A stretch of DNA of 37,316 nt, taken from an uncultured Lachnospiraceae bacterium (GTDB lineage: Bacteria > Bacillota > Clostridia > Lachnospirales > Lachnospiraceae). Made by a program: the position numbers and the translations under genes. The notes beneath the pieces are model-generated. The model was not told where the DNA came from. It saw nothing but the letters and a program-made list of their open reading frames with translations, and searched no databases. Shown here one piece after another: positions 7,815 through 16,006 of this stretch. How positions within the stretch are numbered: the stretch's first letter is position 1; each line of letters opens with the position of its first letter. The DNA lies in contig CATLBW010000012.1 in assembly GCA_949879775.1 (NCBI GenBank), positions 1 to 37,316 of the forward strand, in the 5' to 3' direction.

Positions 7815-8480
7815 ATGGGCGATTTCAGTTTTATGGATAAGATGACAGAGGAGGATGCGTACCTGTTTAAACGCTGCATCCGGCAATTGCTGGATGCGAC
7901 GTTTATCGTGGCGGACAAGGAGGAGCGGTTGTATGACTTTATAGCTTCTGAGTCCAACCAATATGATATCAATACATATCTGGCGGCCATAGGGTATCAG
8001 GTGGTGGTTGAGGAGCGTATGAAAGTCGCCATGCTTCAGCAGAATGACGATGATATAGAAACGGTTGGCTTAAAGCGGATTAACCTGCTGCGTTTTGACG
8101 CCAGGCAGGTCAGGCTGCTGCTGGTACTATGGCTCTTATTTTTGGAGCGCATGGGATATGCTGATCCGGTCTATGTGACGGTGGGCGATATTATTGATAA
8201 ATGCAAGATTTATAAGATTACGATGGCCCCGGCTGATTTTAAGAAGAATTACCGCCTTTTTAAAAAATTCAGCCTCATCGATTACAGCGATGATATCGCA
8301 ACGGAAGATGGGAAAATTAAGCTGTACCCATCTTTACAGTTTTGCATGGACGTTGGGAAGCTGAAGAAGGTAATGGCAGAGTACGCTGCAGATGACGATA
8401 GCGGGGAAGGTTTGGGCAATATGGAGGAAAATGAGGCGGGGCCGGAAGATTTTGCAGAAAGTGAGGATGCGGATGAGTAA
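7815..8480 (+). CDS. jetB: Wadjet system subunit JetB (MksE-related, DUF4194-like)
   Basis: 221-residue protein in the JetB position. In Wadjet complexes JetB is a winged-helix dimer that binds the kleisin JetA, as MukE/MksE does in the condensin relatives. Matching features are DATFIVADKEERLYDFIASESNQYDINTYLAAIGYQVVV, the hydrophobic segment RLLLVLWLLFLERMGY, and a late winged-helix-like region ending IKLYPSLQFCMDV. The C terminus (from about residue 193) is a strongly acidic, low-complexity tail (ADDDSGEGLGNMEENEAGPEDFAESEDADE, shown here as parts: ADDDSGEG, then Glu/Asp-rich). AGGAG precedes the ATG. Its last 8 bases overlap jetC. Confidence 0.85.
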   Translation: MGDFSFMDKMTEEDAYLFKRCIRQLLDATFIVADKEERLYDFIASESNQYDINTYLAAIGYQVVVEERMKVAMLQQNDDDIETVGLKRINLLRFDARQVRLLLVLWLLFLERMGYADPVYVTVGDIIDKCKIYKITMAPADFKKNYRLFKKFSLIDYSDDIATEDGKIKLYPSLQFCMDVGKLKKVMAEYAADDDSGEGLGNMEENEAGPEDFAESEDADE

Positions 8481-11400
8481 GACAGTTTTACGCAGGATAC
8501 AGCTTGTAAATTGGTATGGGTTTGCCAATACTGTGATTCCTGTATCAGAAGGCCTTACCTTAATTTCCGGTGAAAATGAGTGTGGGAAATCAACGGTATT
8601 GGACGCTGTTAAGTACGCCTATACAGGCGATACGCAGTTCAATAAAGCGACCAGCGGGTATAATACGGGGGTTGGCAAGCGCAACCTGGTATCGTATACG
8701 CGCTGCCTGGTGGACGCCAGCGCTGGGGTTTACGCCAGGCCGGCGGAGCAAATACCGGTGGTTTATACGCATATTGCGCTGGAATATTATGACCAGATTA
8801 ATGATAACCCGTTTATTCTGGGGGTAGTGATTGAAACGGCGGTTACAGATATCAGGGGGACGCATTGGTATGCGCTGGACAAAAAAACATTGCGGGATAT
8901 CGCGTTCGTATATGAGGATGGTTCCGTAACCAAACCTTATGATGCTTCGGGGTTTCAGAAAAAGTACGGGGTTACCATGAAAAATAAAAAAGAGGGGATT
9001 ACCCTGTTTATGCAGATGACAGGCTTAAAGCTGCCATACCAGGAAGTTTCCAAATACCAGAGAAAGCTCCGCAATATTATGGCTTATAACCCCGCCGCCA
9101 AAATCCAGGAATTTATCAAGGAATCGGTATTGGAGGAGCACAATGTTAATTTTGATAAATTGAAAGAGGCCAAGAAGAATATAGAGAGGATTAATCAAAG
9201 TTTGGAGCAGATTGACCAGGAGCTTAAAGATCTTGATTCGATTCTCAAGGATTATGATGAGCATGATAAGAAAAGCCTGCGCCTGAAAATTGACGACGTT
9301 AAGGTAATTTACAGAAGCGTTGTGCAGTGCCAGGAGAAAGAACGCAAGGCGCAGGAGGTTATTGAAAGGAACCGTATCACCTGTGATTTTTTGGAGAAGG
9401 AAATTCAGGGACAGTCGAAGCAGATTGACGAATTAGAGACTTATTTTTCCGAGGCGAAAAATGCATTGCGGCAGTTGGACGTATCGAAAGCAATCCTGGC
9501 CTGCAAACAATTGCTCGACGAGTATGAGGAAAAGTTAAAACATCTCAGGCAGGAGACGGCTGATTTGGAAAATTTCCAAAAAAGGATGCAGGAGGTTGTT
9601 GCACAATTGCAAGTATTGGATATGCAGCTTCCGGATTTAAGCATGGTAGGCCAGTTGGCGTCCAAAACGGTAGAGCTTGCCGAGAAGAAAAGGTTTGCCG
9701 ATATGCTCAAAGAAGAAATCCGTGTGTGCCGCGACAAGCTGATTGCAGACTGCACAATGCTTGGCAGGGAGATATCAAAGATACAGGAAGGGTGCGCGGA
9801 GCAGGCGGGAATAATTGAAAACTGTAAGAAAAATAAACCGGATTATACATATGTAAAAGAGCAGATGGATCTGATACGCGAGATAAACCGCGAGTTCCAC
9901 AAAAGGGGAATCCAGGAGGAAGCGCGGATGGCGTTTGAATACGTCGTGGAATTAAAAGACGAAGGCTGGCGGGACGCCATAGAGGCGTTTTTAGGAATCC
10001 ACCGTTATGCGATTATTGTTTCTCCGGAAGCGTTTGCAGCCGCCAATGCGGTGATGGATGGGTCGCGGCATCGATACGTGGAATTGGTAAATACCAGGCG
10101 GTTGATGGCGAAGGAGGTTCCGTGCGAGGAAGATTCCGTATTTCATTTTTTGCATATCCAGAATGCGACGGCGGCAAATTATTTTAAATTTTGGCTGGGG
10201 CGGATTCATGCCGTGGAAAAAGGGGATGTGCCGAACTATGATAACGCGATGTCTAAGGAAGGAAAATTGAGCCGCAATATGGCGGTGACGTACGTGAATA
10301 CAAAAAAACTCAAGAGTTATTGCCTGGGCGGCAAAGCAGTAGAGTTAAACCGGCTTGCTGCGGAAAAGAAATTGCGGGAGCTGGAAATGCAGGAGAAAGA
10401 GGCGCTGTCCCAGCAGAGACAATTGCAGGAACGTGCTGATTTTCTGCAAAAGGGGCTGGATGGTTTTCGGGAATATAATTTCAACGCCCATAGGGAATTG
10501 GCACAGGCTTTGGCAGACTGGAATGAGGAGAAAGGGCGTTACCGGGAGCTGTTAGAGGCGCAGAAGAATAATGCCGAATTTATGGCGTTAAATGACCGTG
10601 TGACAGAGCTTGGCAGCCAGATAGAGGAAAAAAAGGCGCAAAAGGGGAGGAACCTGGATAAGAAAGTGACTTTGGCTGCGGAGACTGCCGCCAAAGAAAA
10701 GGAAATCAAAGAATGTAAGTCGCGGGAAGAGGAGGCGCAGAACCGTTTGGAGGAAGCGCGCATATCTGACCATTCTGTGGTAGAAACAGCGGTGCAGGAA
10801 TATGATGGTTACCTGGCAGGGGAAAACAAAAACGGCGGGCTTATGCAGCATGAGTATAAGACGAGGGTTGACCGGCACGTCCGCGAATTGGAGGCGAATA
10901 TCAATGGCAAGCAGCAGTCCTATAACAACCGCAAACAGGAAGTGGACAGGCTGCCCATTGGCTTAGGACATGAAGCTGCTTACCAGAAACGCAGAGGCAG
11001 GATTTGGATTGACGACCTTCAGGGCATCCAACAGAAGTTGAAAGAACAGACCGTCACCTATGAGCGTATTTTTAAGCGGGAGTTTGTATTAAGCATCTAT
11101 GAGACTGCGCAGACGGCGCGCAGCGACATTTCGGATATCAATAAAGAGCTGCGGAAATTGCAGTTTTCCACGCGCTATCAGTTTGACGTCAAGTTGTTAA
11201 ACGACAGCTCTGATTATGCCAAAATCCTGCGTTACGCCAAGTATTTGCAGGAGACAAATAATATGGCCGATGAAGGGCAGATGACATTTACAAGTTTTAT
11301 GGGTTACGACAATGATGAAGTTGAATTAAGAGAAAAAGAAATTAAGGATATTATCAACAAAATTATTGATAAAAATGATGTGGCGGAAATTAAGCGGTTT

Positions 11401-11799
11401 GCGGATTACCGTAATTATATGAGCTATGAGATTATCATCAACAATGATGAGGTTAAAGACGGGAAGCTGTCGAAGCAGGTGGGCTATAATTCCGGCGCGG
11501 GTACTCAGATTCCATACACGCTGATCCTTTCCGCGGCCTTGTCCATGTTATATAATGTGCGTGTTAATTCTGTGCGGCTGATTTTTATTGACGAGCCGTT
11601 TGAAAAGATGAGCGACCACAATATCAAGTTGATGTTGGAATTTTTCAAGAACCAGGATTTTCAGGTGATTTTCTGCGCGCCTCCCAATAAGCTGGAATCC
11701 ATTGGCAGCGAATGCGGGGTGATTATCCCGGTTCTCAAATTGAGCAACGACAATATGCAGATCGGAAAGGTTAAATTCCATGAGCAGCAAAGATTATAA
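8473..11799 (+). CDS. jetC: Wadjet system SMC-type ATPase JetC
   Basis: 1108-residue SMC/MukB-like protein, the motor of the Wadjet anti-plasmid machine, which extrudes DNA loops. The N-terminal head has Walker A GENECGKST (residues 33-41). The C-terminal head has the signature region NSGAGTQ (about 1006-1012) and Walker B LIFIDEPF with D1040 and E1041. Long heptad-rich Glu/Lys/Gln/Arg coiled coils run between about 220-490 and 620-860. They flank a globular hinge near 500-610 (AFEYVVELKDEGWRDAIEAFLG). The start is at 8473 (ATGAGTAA overlap with the jetB stop) or 8467; the frame extends upstream inside jetB but without homology. All ATPase motifs look intact, so the protein is probably active. 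Confidence 0.93.
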   Translation: MSKTVLRRIQLVNWYGFANTVIPVSEGLTLISGENECGKSTVLDAVKYAYTGDTQFNKATSGYNTGVGKRNLVSYTRCLVDASAGVYARPAEQIPVVYTHIALEYYDQINDNPFILGVVIETAVTDIRGTHWYALDKKTLRDIAFVYEDGSVTKPYDASGFQKKYGVTMKNKKEGITLFMQMTGLKLPYQEVSKYQRKLRNIMAYNPAAKIQEFIKESVLEEHNVNFDKLKEAKKNIERINQSLEQIDQELKDLDSILKDYDEHDKKSLRLKIDDVKVIYRSVVQCQEKERKAQEVIERNRITCDFLEKEIQGQSKQIDELETYFSEAKNALRQLDVSKAILACKQLLDEYEEKLKHLRQETADLENFQKRMQEVVAQLQVLDMQLPDLSMVGQLASKTVELAEKKRFADMLKEEIRVCRDKLIADCTMLGREISKIQEGCAEQAGIIENCKKNKPDYTYVKEQMDLIREINREFHKRGIQEEARMAFEYVVELKDEGWRDAIEAFLGIHRYAIIVSPEAFAAANAVMDGSRHRYVELVNTRRLMAKEVPCEEDSVFHFLHIQNATAANYFKFWLGRIHAVEKGDVPNYDNAMSKEGKLSRNMAVTYVNTKKLKSYCLGGKAVELNRLAAEKKLRELEMQEKEALSQQRQLQERADFLQKGLDGFREYNFNAHRELAQALADWNEEKGRYRELLEAQKNNAEFMALNDRVTELGSQIEEKKAQKGRNLDKKVTLAAETAAKEKEIKECKSREEEAQNRLEEARISDHSVVETAVQEYDGYLAGENKNGGLMQHEYKTRVDRHVRELEANINGKQQSYNNRKQEVDRLPIGLGHEAAYQKRRGRIWIDDLQGIQQKLKEQTVTYERIFKREFVLSIYETAQTARSDISDINKELRKLQFSTRYQFDVKLLNDSSDYAKILRYAKYLQETNNMADEGQMTFTSFMGYDNDEVELREKEIKDIINKIIDKNDVAEIKRFADYRNYMSYEIIINNDEVKDGKLSKQVGYNSGAGTQIPYTLILSAALSMLYNVRVNSVRLIFIDEPFEKMSDHNIKLMLEFFKNQDFQVIFCAPPNKLESIGSECGVIIPVLKLSNDNMQIGKVKFHEQQRL

Positions 11800-12994
11800 G
11801 AAGCCGGTTCTTGAGAAATTATTGAAAAAGTATCATAGCCGCCTTGCGAGGAATATAAATACCGGCAGGCGGGTTATCTTAAAGCCGCAGGAAGTATATA
11901 AGAATTATACAGACAATAACGCGGATATCAGAGAGAAACAGAGCCTGGAGGAAGCGGTAAGTACGCTGAAAGAGTTAGGCTTGGTAGCGGTGGATTATCT
12001 GAAATTCAGCTCCGATGTGGAGAAAATTTATCTCTGCGAAGAGAATATGGATGTGGTGTATGGGTATCTCAAAGAGCATTACGGTGTGGCGCCGCAAAGC
12101 ATACTTTCTGAAAAGGTGAAACGGCTCATGCAGCAGTATCAATCTTCGGGGGCAGCAGTGCAGTATTATATGGATAACATAAGAAGCCAGGTAGAAGACC
12201 CAAGGCGGCAGATAGATTTGTCCAGAATTGAAGCGAATCTGCAGATGCTTGACTTTTTGGAGAAGAATGAGGAGGATTTGTATGTGCGCGAGTTGTCCAT
12301 GCTTGTGTATGGCGATTCCAAATGGTTTGAGAAGAATAATTATGAAGAAATTTGTGCGATTATAAGAGGCGCGCGTTCCATGCCCAAAGAAGAAGCAGAG
12401 CAAAATGACGAGGCGCTGGCCTTTTATCATGTCATCCCGGCGGAACAGGAAGTGATGATAAAAGGAGATTGGAAAATTGTCTGGGATCATTATGTACTTG
12501 AAACGGGAAAACTAAAAGGCGGCGTCGCCATATCCTCGGGTGATATTAAGGATATTCGGGAAATAACGGTTTATGCGGCAAATTTGATGACAATCGAAAA
12601 TAAGACGTCCTATCAGAGGAGCAATGACGCCGCCATGGCAATGATGTACCTTGGCGGTTTTGCCAGCCGCCCGCAAATTGATTTTTTGAGGAGGGTCATT
12701 GCGGACAATCCTACCATTGATTATTATCATTTTGGGGATATTGATGTCGGCGGGTTTCTCATTCACAGGCATTTATGCCGGGCAACGGGAAAAAATTTCA
12801 AGTTGTATTGTATGGGCGCCAGGGAGCTTGCAGACGATAGGTTCGGCAAGTGTTTGAAACGCCTTACGGACCATGACCTCAATCGGCTGCAAGGATTGGA
12901 GCAGGAAGAGCCGTATAAGGAGGTTGCCGCCTATATGAGAGAGAAGCGCGTGAAATTGGAGCAGGAAATTGTGAGTTATTATTTAATTGGATGA
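11780..12994 (+). CDS. jetD: Wadjet system nuclease JetD (TOPRIM, topoisomerase VI-like)
   Basis: 404-residue final subunit, overlapping jetC by 20 nt. JetD is the TOPRIM-domain nuclease that cuts small circular DNA once the SMC complex has enclosed it. The sequence shows the N-terminal DUF3322-like part (LEKLLKKYHSRLARNI) and a C-terminal DUF2220-like TOPRIM fold. The metal ligands are E273 in LMTIENKTSY and D320/D322 in HFGDIDVGGF. These are the Glu and DxD motifs expected of an active TOPRIM centre. GGAAAGG precedes the ATG. No terminator follows it; a promoter for abrB lies 18 nt downstream. Confidence 0.92.
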   Translation: MSSKDYKKPVLEKLLKKYHSRLARNINTGRRVILKPQEVYKNYTDNNADIREKQSLEEAVSTLKELGLVAVDYLKFSSDVEKIYLCEENMDVVYGYLKEHYGVAPQSILSEKVKRLMQQYQSSGAAVQYYMDNIRSQVEDPRRQIDLSRIEANLQMLDFLEKNEEDLYVRELSMLVYGDSKWFEKNNYEEICAIIRGARSMPKEEAEQNDEALAFYHVIPAEQEVMIKGDWKIVWDHYVLETGKLKGGVAISSGDIKDIREITVYAANLMTIENKTSYQRSNDAAMAMMYLGGFASRPQIDFLRRVIADNPTIDYYHFGDIDVGGFLIHRHLCRATGKNFKLYCMGARELADDRFGKCLKRLTDHDLNRLQGLEQEEPYKEVAAYMREKRVKLEQEIVSYYLIG

Positions 12995-13011
12995 TATATT
13001 TAAAATTTGCC

Positions 13012-13040
13012 TTGTTATTCTAGCGGATTTAAAATATAAT
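13012..13040 (+). promoter_or_regulatory. Sigma-A promoter for the AbrB antitoxin gene
   Basis: TTGTTA (13012-13017), a 17-nt spacer and TATAAT (13035-13040) give a near-consensus promoter just after jetD and about 50 bp before the antitoxin start. This suggests the antitoxin is transcribed on its own as well as by read-through from jetD. Confidence 0.65.
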
Positions 13041-13091
13041 AAATGTAAAGAAAGTAAAGAATGTAAGGCGGAATTAGAAAGGATGATGGAT

Positions 13092-13349
13092 ATGGAGATA
13101 GCAAAAATTTCCAGTAAGGGGCAGATAACAATTCCTATTTCTATTCGGAATAAACTAAATTTGAAAGCTGGCGATAAGATTGTGATTTTTGAAGAGGATG
13201 GCAGATTTTATTTTGAGAATTCTGCAATGTTGGCATTTCAGAGAGCGGAAGAAGCATTTGCAGGAGAAGCCTTCAGAGCAGGTTTTGATAATGAAGAAGA
13301 TATGCAGGAATATATGAGGGGAATCAGGAAGGAAGTAAGGGGGTATTAA
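13092..13349 (+). CDS. AbrB/MazE-type antitoxin (SpoVT-AbrB domain)
   Basis: 85-residue swapped-hairpin DNA-binding protein. MEIAKISSKGQITIPISIRNKLNLKAGDKIVIFEEDG is a textbook SpoVT-AbrB domain. The remaining 40 residues are helical and charged (AFQRAEEAFAGEAF, EEDMQEYMRGIRKEVRGY) and would wrap the partner toxin. Such proteins pair with PIN-domain RNases, and the next frame is indeed a PIN gene, but it is destroyed. This is therefore an orphan antitoxin that may still repress its own promoter. The start at 13092 has GAAAGG 9 nt upstream; ATGs at 13083 and 13086 sit too close to that site. Upstream codons to 12987 are not homologous. Confidence 0.85.
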   Translation: MEIAKISSKGQITIPISIRNKLNLKAGDKIVIFEEDGRFYFENSAMLAFQRAEEAFAGEAFRAGFDNEEDMQEYMRGIRKEVRGY

Positions 13350-13350
13350 T

Positions 13351-13718
13351 TTGCGGGTAATGCTTGATACCAACATTTTTGTGTCCATGATATTTTTTCC
13401 TTCGCTACAGACACGAGAAATAGCTAGTGTGCTGTATCATTCATATCTGGCAAAACTACGCAGAATATTCGCTCCTCTGCAAGGCAGATTTTCGACGGCG
13501 TAGCGGTGGCTACGGCTAGAAAATCTAACGTAGCAGATGAGCGAATAGACAAGTAGGTTTGGCTGAATGTGAATGATACAGTACACTAGAAGGCTTACCG
13601 AACGACATCAGATTATTATCTGTGATTATGTAATAGAGGAACTTAGATTGGTGACTGAACGTAAATTTGCGGCGAAAAAAATGTTTTAAGAGTGTTTTTA
13701 AAGGAAGGGACAAAATGA
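13351..13718 (+). pseudogene. PIN-domain toxin remnant, interrupted by MITE and frameshifted
   Basis: The frame begins with TTG at 13351 after a GGGGG site: LRVMLDTNIFVSMIFFPSLQTREIA, the first strand of a PIN RNase with its catalytic Asp in LDTN. It then runs into the element at 13424-13589 and stops at 13501. After the element the frame resumes as RRLTERHQIIICDYVIEELRLVTERKFAAKK. If the element plus one CTAG is removed, IA joins RRLTERHQ exactly in frame. A second lesion follows: the 7-A run at 13675-13681 leads to an early stop (MF), while one more A would continue NVLRVFLKEGTK. Even repaired it would give only about 68 residues, half a usual PIN protein, so the distal acidic residues are gone. 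The toxin is dead. Confidence 0.85.
13424..13589. mobile_element. MITE-like palindromic element, copy 2 (inside PIN gene)
   Basis: 166-bp imperfect palindrome. Its ends CTAGTGTGCTGTATCATTCA (13424-13443) and TGAATGATACAGTACACTAG (13570-13589) pair with one mismatch. Further inner arms are ATTCGCTC/GAGCGAAT and AGATTTT/AAAATCT. The central 28 bp (13493-13520) are the exact reverse complement of the centre of the element at 6121-6287, and CGCAGAAT, TCTGYAAGG and GACAAGT blocks are also shared. The first and last four bases, CTAG, are best read as a 4-bp target duplication, because keeping one copy restores the PIN frame. YTAR-type 4-bp duplications are known for IS5-group elements, but the parent transposase is not here. 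Confidence 0.8.
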
Positions 13719-13731
13719 AAGGGTAACAAAG

Positions 13732-14550
13732 ATGATTTATTTGAGCAGTTTTCTATTTTCAGATCAAACAGTCCGAAATCCCAACATTTATCCATACAAT
13801 GTATTTGCCTCAAAAGCGGAGAAAGTATTGTTATTTGGCCCGATTACGATTCTATATGGCAACAATGCGTCGGGAAAATCGACCATGCTTAATATTATTG
13901 CTAACAAGCTAAAGTTGGAAGGATTGGAGTATGCGACCAGCAATATGTTTGGAACGACGCCCTATTTCATGCAATTTATAAGTGAATGCCAATATTCCCT
14001 GGGGGAAGATGAGGAAGGAACAACGATTACTGTGCCTAAGGGGAGCCGTTATATCAAAAGCGAGGATATTCTGTATGAGATTAAGAAGATTCAGCAGGAG
14101 CAGATTTTGCAAGATGGGTATATTTATGAACATATCCGCAGGGGGATGCCCAAAGAACAGAGAGAACATTTGCAGGGCTCTTATAAGATGAAAAGGGATA
14201 TGGAATGTCTGGTATTTGCGCAGGAGAAATATTCAAATGGCGAGACTACATTGCAGATGTTAGAAGATTATCTTGAGCCGGATGCGCTTTATTTATTAGA
14301 CGAACCAGAGGTTTCCCTTTCACCGGCAAACCAAGTTGCGCTGGCAGAAGAGTTGAATAAAATGACAAGGTTTTTGGGCTGCCAGTTTATTATTGCCACC
14401 CATTCCCCCTTTATGCTGGCGACGCTCAATGCCAAGATTTATGATTTGGATTCCGGGGAATTGGAAGAGAAGAAATGGACGGAGCTTGCGAATGTGCGCT
14501 ATTTTTATGAATTTTTCAGAAAACATAAAGAAGAATTTGAGGAGGAATAA
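13732..14550 (+). CDS. AAA/ABC-type ATPase, predicted soluble
   Basis: 272-residue ATPase with Walker A GNNASGKST (about residues 44-52), a signature-like YSNGETTLQ, Walker B ALYLLDEPEVSLSP and a switch histidine in FIIATHSPFML. It belongs to the broad AAA family of SMC/RecF-like ATPases without membrane partner (AAA_21 type). Such proteins occur singly near toxins, defence genes or acetyltransferases. No nuclease domain is fused and no transporter gene is adjacent, so its role is unknown. GAAAGGG precedes the ATG. The acetyltransferase start lies 1 nt after its stop, so the two are probably co-translated. Confidence 0.82.
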   Translation: MIYLSSFLFSDQTVRNPNIYPYNVFASKAEKVLLFGPITILYGNNASGKSTMLNIIANKLKLEGLEYATSNMFGTTPYFMQFISECQYSLGEDEEGTTITVPKGSRYIKSEDILYEIKKIQQEQILQDGYIYEHIRRGMPKEQREHLQGSYKMKRDMECLVFAQEKYSNGETTLQMLEDYLEPDALYLLDEPEVSLSPANQVALAEELNKMTRFLGCQFIIATHSPFMLATLNAKIYDLDSGELEEKKWTELANVRYFYEFFRKHKEEFEEE

Positions 14551-14551
14551 A

Positions 14552-15220
14552 ATGCCCGATATTTTAATTCGTAATGAAACAGAGAATGATTTTAACGAAG
14601 TGGAAGAATTGACGCGAAAAGCATTTTGGAATGTCTATATTCCGGGATGTGTGGAGCATTATCTGGCACATATCCTACGCGGACATGAAGATTTTATCCC
14701 GGAGCTTGATTTTGTGGCAGAGACGGAGGATGGAAAGATAGTAGGCAACCTCATGTACACAAAAGCCTGGCTTACAGATGAAAACGGCGAGGAGAGAACG
14801 GTTCTAACTTTTGGGCCAATCAGCGTTCATCCAGATTATCAGCGAATGGGAATTAGCAGGAAGTTGTTGGAGCATAGTTTTGAGAGGGCGTCCGCTTTAG
14901 GATATGAGTCAATTGTCATTATGGGGAATCCTGGAAATTATGTGGGGAGGGGGTTTAAAAGCTGCCACAAATATCATGTCTGCATGGAAGATAACAGTTA
15001 TCCGGCGGCAATGCTTGTCAAGGAATTGGTGAAAGGGACGTTTGCAGACGGCAGAAAGTGGGTTTACCATGGAAGTTCGGCTTATGAGTTTGACAATGTT
15101 GATGCAAAAGCATTTGATAAGCAGTTTCCACCGATGGAAAAAGAAGTTCGTCCCAGTCAGGAGGAATTCTATATTTATAGCCAATCGTTCATAAAGGAGG
15201 AGCGGGATTCACAGGCATGA
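14552..15220 (+). CDS. GNAT-family N-acetyltransferase (YhbS-like)
   Basis: 222-residue acetyltransferase. The N terminus DILIRNETENDFNEVEELTRKAFW is typical. The acetyl-CoA-binding segment is TFGPISVHPDYQRMGISRKLLEHSFERA, and it is followed by GYESIVIMGNPGNYVGRGF, a layout common in YhbS-like proteins. The substrate is unknown. A longer open frame starts at 14393 inside the ATPase gene, but AGGAGG 9 nt before 14552 and the domain start make 14552 the clear choice. A strong terminator follows at 15254. Confidence 0.85.
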   Translation: MPDILIRNETENDFNEVEELTRKAFWNVYIPGCVEHYLAHILRGHEDFIPELDFVAETEDGKIVGNLMYTKAWLTDENGEERTVLTFGPISVHPDYQRMGISRKLLEHSFERASALGYESIVIMGNPGNYVGRGFKSCHKYHVCMEDNSYPAAMLVKELVKGTFADGRKWVYHGSSAYEFDNVDAKAFDKQFPPMEKEVRPSQEEFYIYSQSFIKEERDSQA

Positions 15221-15253
15221 TATTAAAAATAAAAAAGAATGTAAAGGTAACAG

Positions 15254-15280
15254 AAAGTGGCAAAATCTTTGCCACTTTTT
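15254..15280 (+). terminator. Rho-independent terminator after the GNAT gene
   Basis: AAAGTGGCAAA (15254-15264) and TTTGCCACTTT (15268-15278) form an 11-bp perfect stem with a 3-nt loop followed by more T residues. It ends directly before the tetR promoter and separates the two transcription units. Confidence 0.88.
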
Positions 15281-15281
15281 A

Positions 15282-15330
15282 TTGACTTTGCGACACGTAT
15301 GTCGTATAATGATTTCAGACACATGTGTCG
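15282..15330 (+). promoter_or_regulatory. TetR-family promoter with two overlapping/adjacent operators
   Basis: TTGACT (15282-15287), a 17-nt spacer and TATAAT (15305-15310) form a strong promoter. Its spacer contains CGACACGTATGTCG (15291-15304), and a perfect 12-bp palindrome GACACATGTGTC lies just past the -10 (15318-15329). Both share GACA and TGTC half-sites, the size and layout expected for TetR-dimer operators. A bound regulator would block polymerase, so self-repression of the gene at 15347 is the simple reading. Confidence 0.75.
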
Positions 15331-15346
15331 GAAAGCGAGGCTGCTA

Positions 15347-15949
15347 ATGAATAAAAGAGGACAGGAAACGAGGAAACATATAAAGAAATGCGCATGTTCT
15401 TTGTTTGCAGAAAAAGGTTTTAAACAAGTGACAATGAAGGATATCTGCGATGTGACGAAGTTAAGCAGAGGCGGGTTATATTGCCATTACGAAAGCACAC
15501 GTCAAATCTTTCAGGAGATTGTTGATGACATGGCTAGTGAACAGGAGAATGAGATTGATTTAAGAATAGGACAAAATGGTTCGGCGGTCACTATTTTGGA
15601 TGAAATTTTAAACAAGTATGAGAAGGAAATGCTTGACAGCCAATCTTCGTTAAGCATAGCAATATATGAATATTTTAGCATTCGTGATATTGCAAATCAG
15701 AGTAATTCGCTATATCAACAATATTTGATTTCAGCCAATACATGGAAGAAGCTCATACAATACGGGATGGACAGACAGGAATTTAATGAAGTGGATATTT
15801 CCGCAGTATTCGACCTAATTGTGTTTTCGTATCAAGGGGTGAGGATGTACAGTAAGCTTATGCCTATGGATAAAGAAACACCTTCCAGAATAATAAAAGA
15901 AATAAGAAAAATATTAGTCAAAAACGGCGGTAATAGAGATATTGCTTAA
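15347..15949 (+). CDS. TetR/AcrR-family transcriptional regulator
   Basis: 200-residue regulator. Residues about 6-55 are the TetR DNA-binding domain: QETRKHIKKCACSLFAEKGFKQVTMKDICDVTKLSRGGLYCHYES, with the typical GLYCHYES recognition end. The remaining helices form the ligand/dimer domain and give no clue to the ligand. The start at 15347 has GCGAGG 6 nt upstream; an upstream in-frame start at 15257 would lie in the terminator and promoter. The paired GACA/TGTC palindromes in its promoter imply autoregulation. The next gene begins close downstream on the same strand and is likely in the same operon. Confidence 0.9.
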   Translation: MNKRGQETRKHIKKCACSLFAEKGFKQVTMKDICDVTKLSRGGLYCHYESTRQIFQEIVDDMASEQENEIDLRIGQNGSAVTILDEILNKYEKEMLDSQSSLSIAIYEYFSIRDIANQSNSLYQQYLISANTWKKLIQYGMDRQEFNEVDISAVFDLIVFSYQGVRMYSKLMPMDKETPSRIIKEIRKILVKNGGNRDIA

Positions 15950-16006
15950 ATATTTAATATGGATAAAAACGCATTATTATTCCTTGCGATTCATGCGAAA
16001 GGCGGT

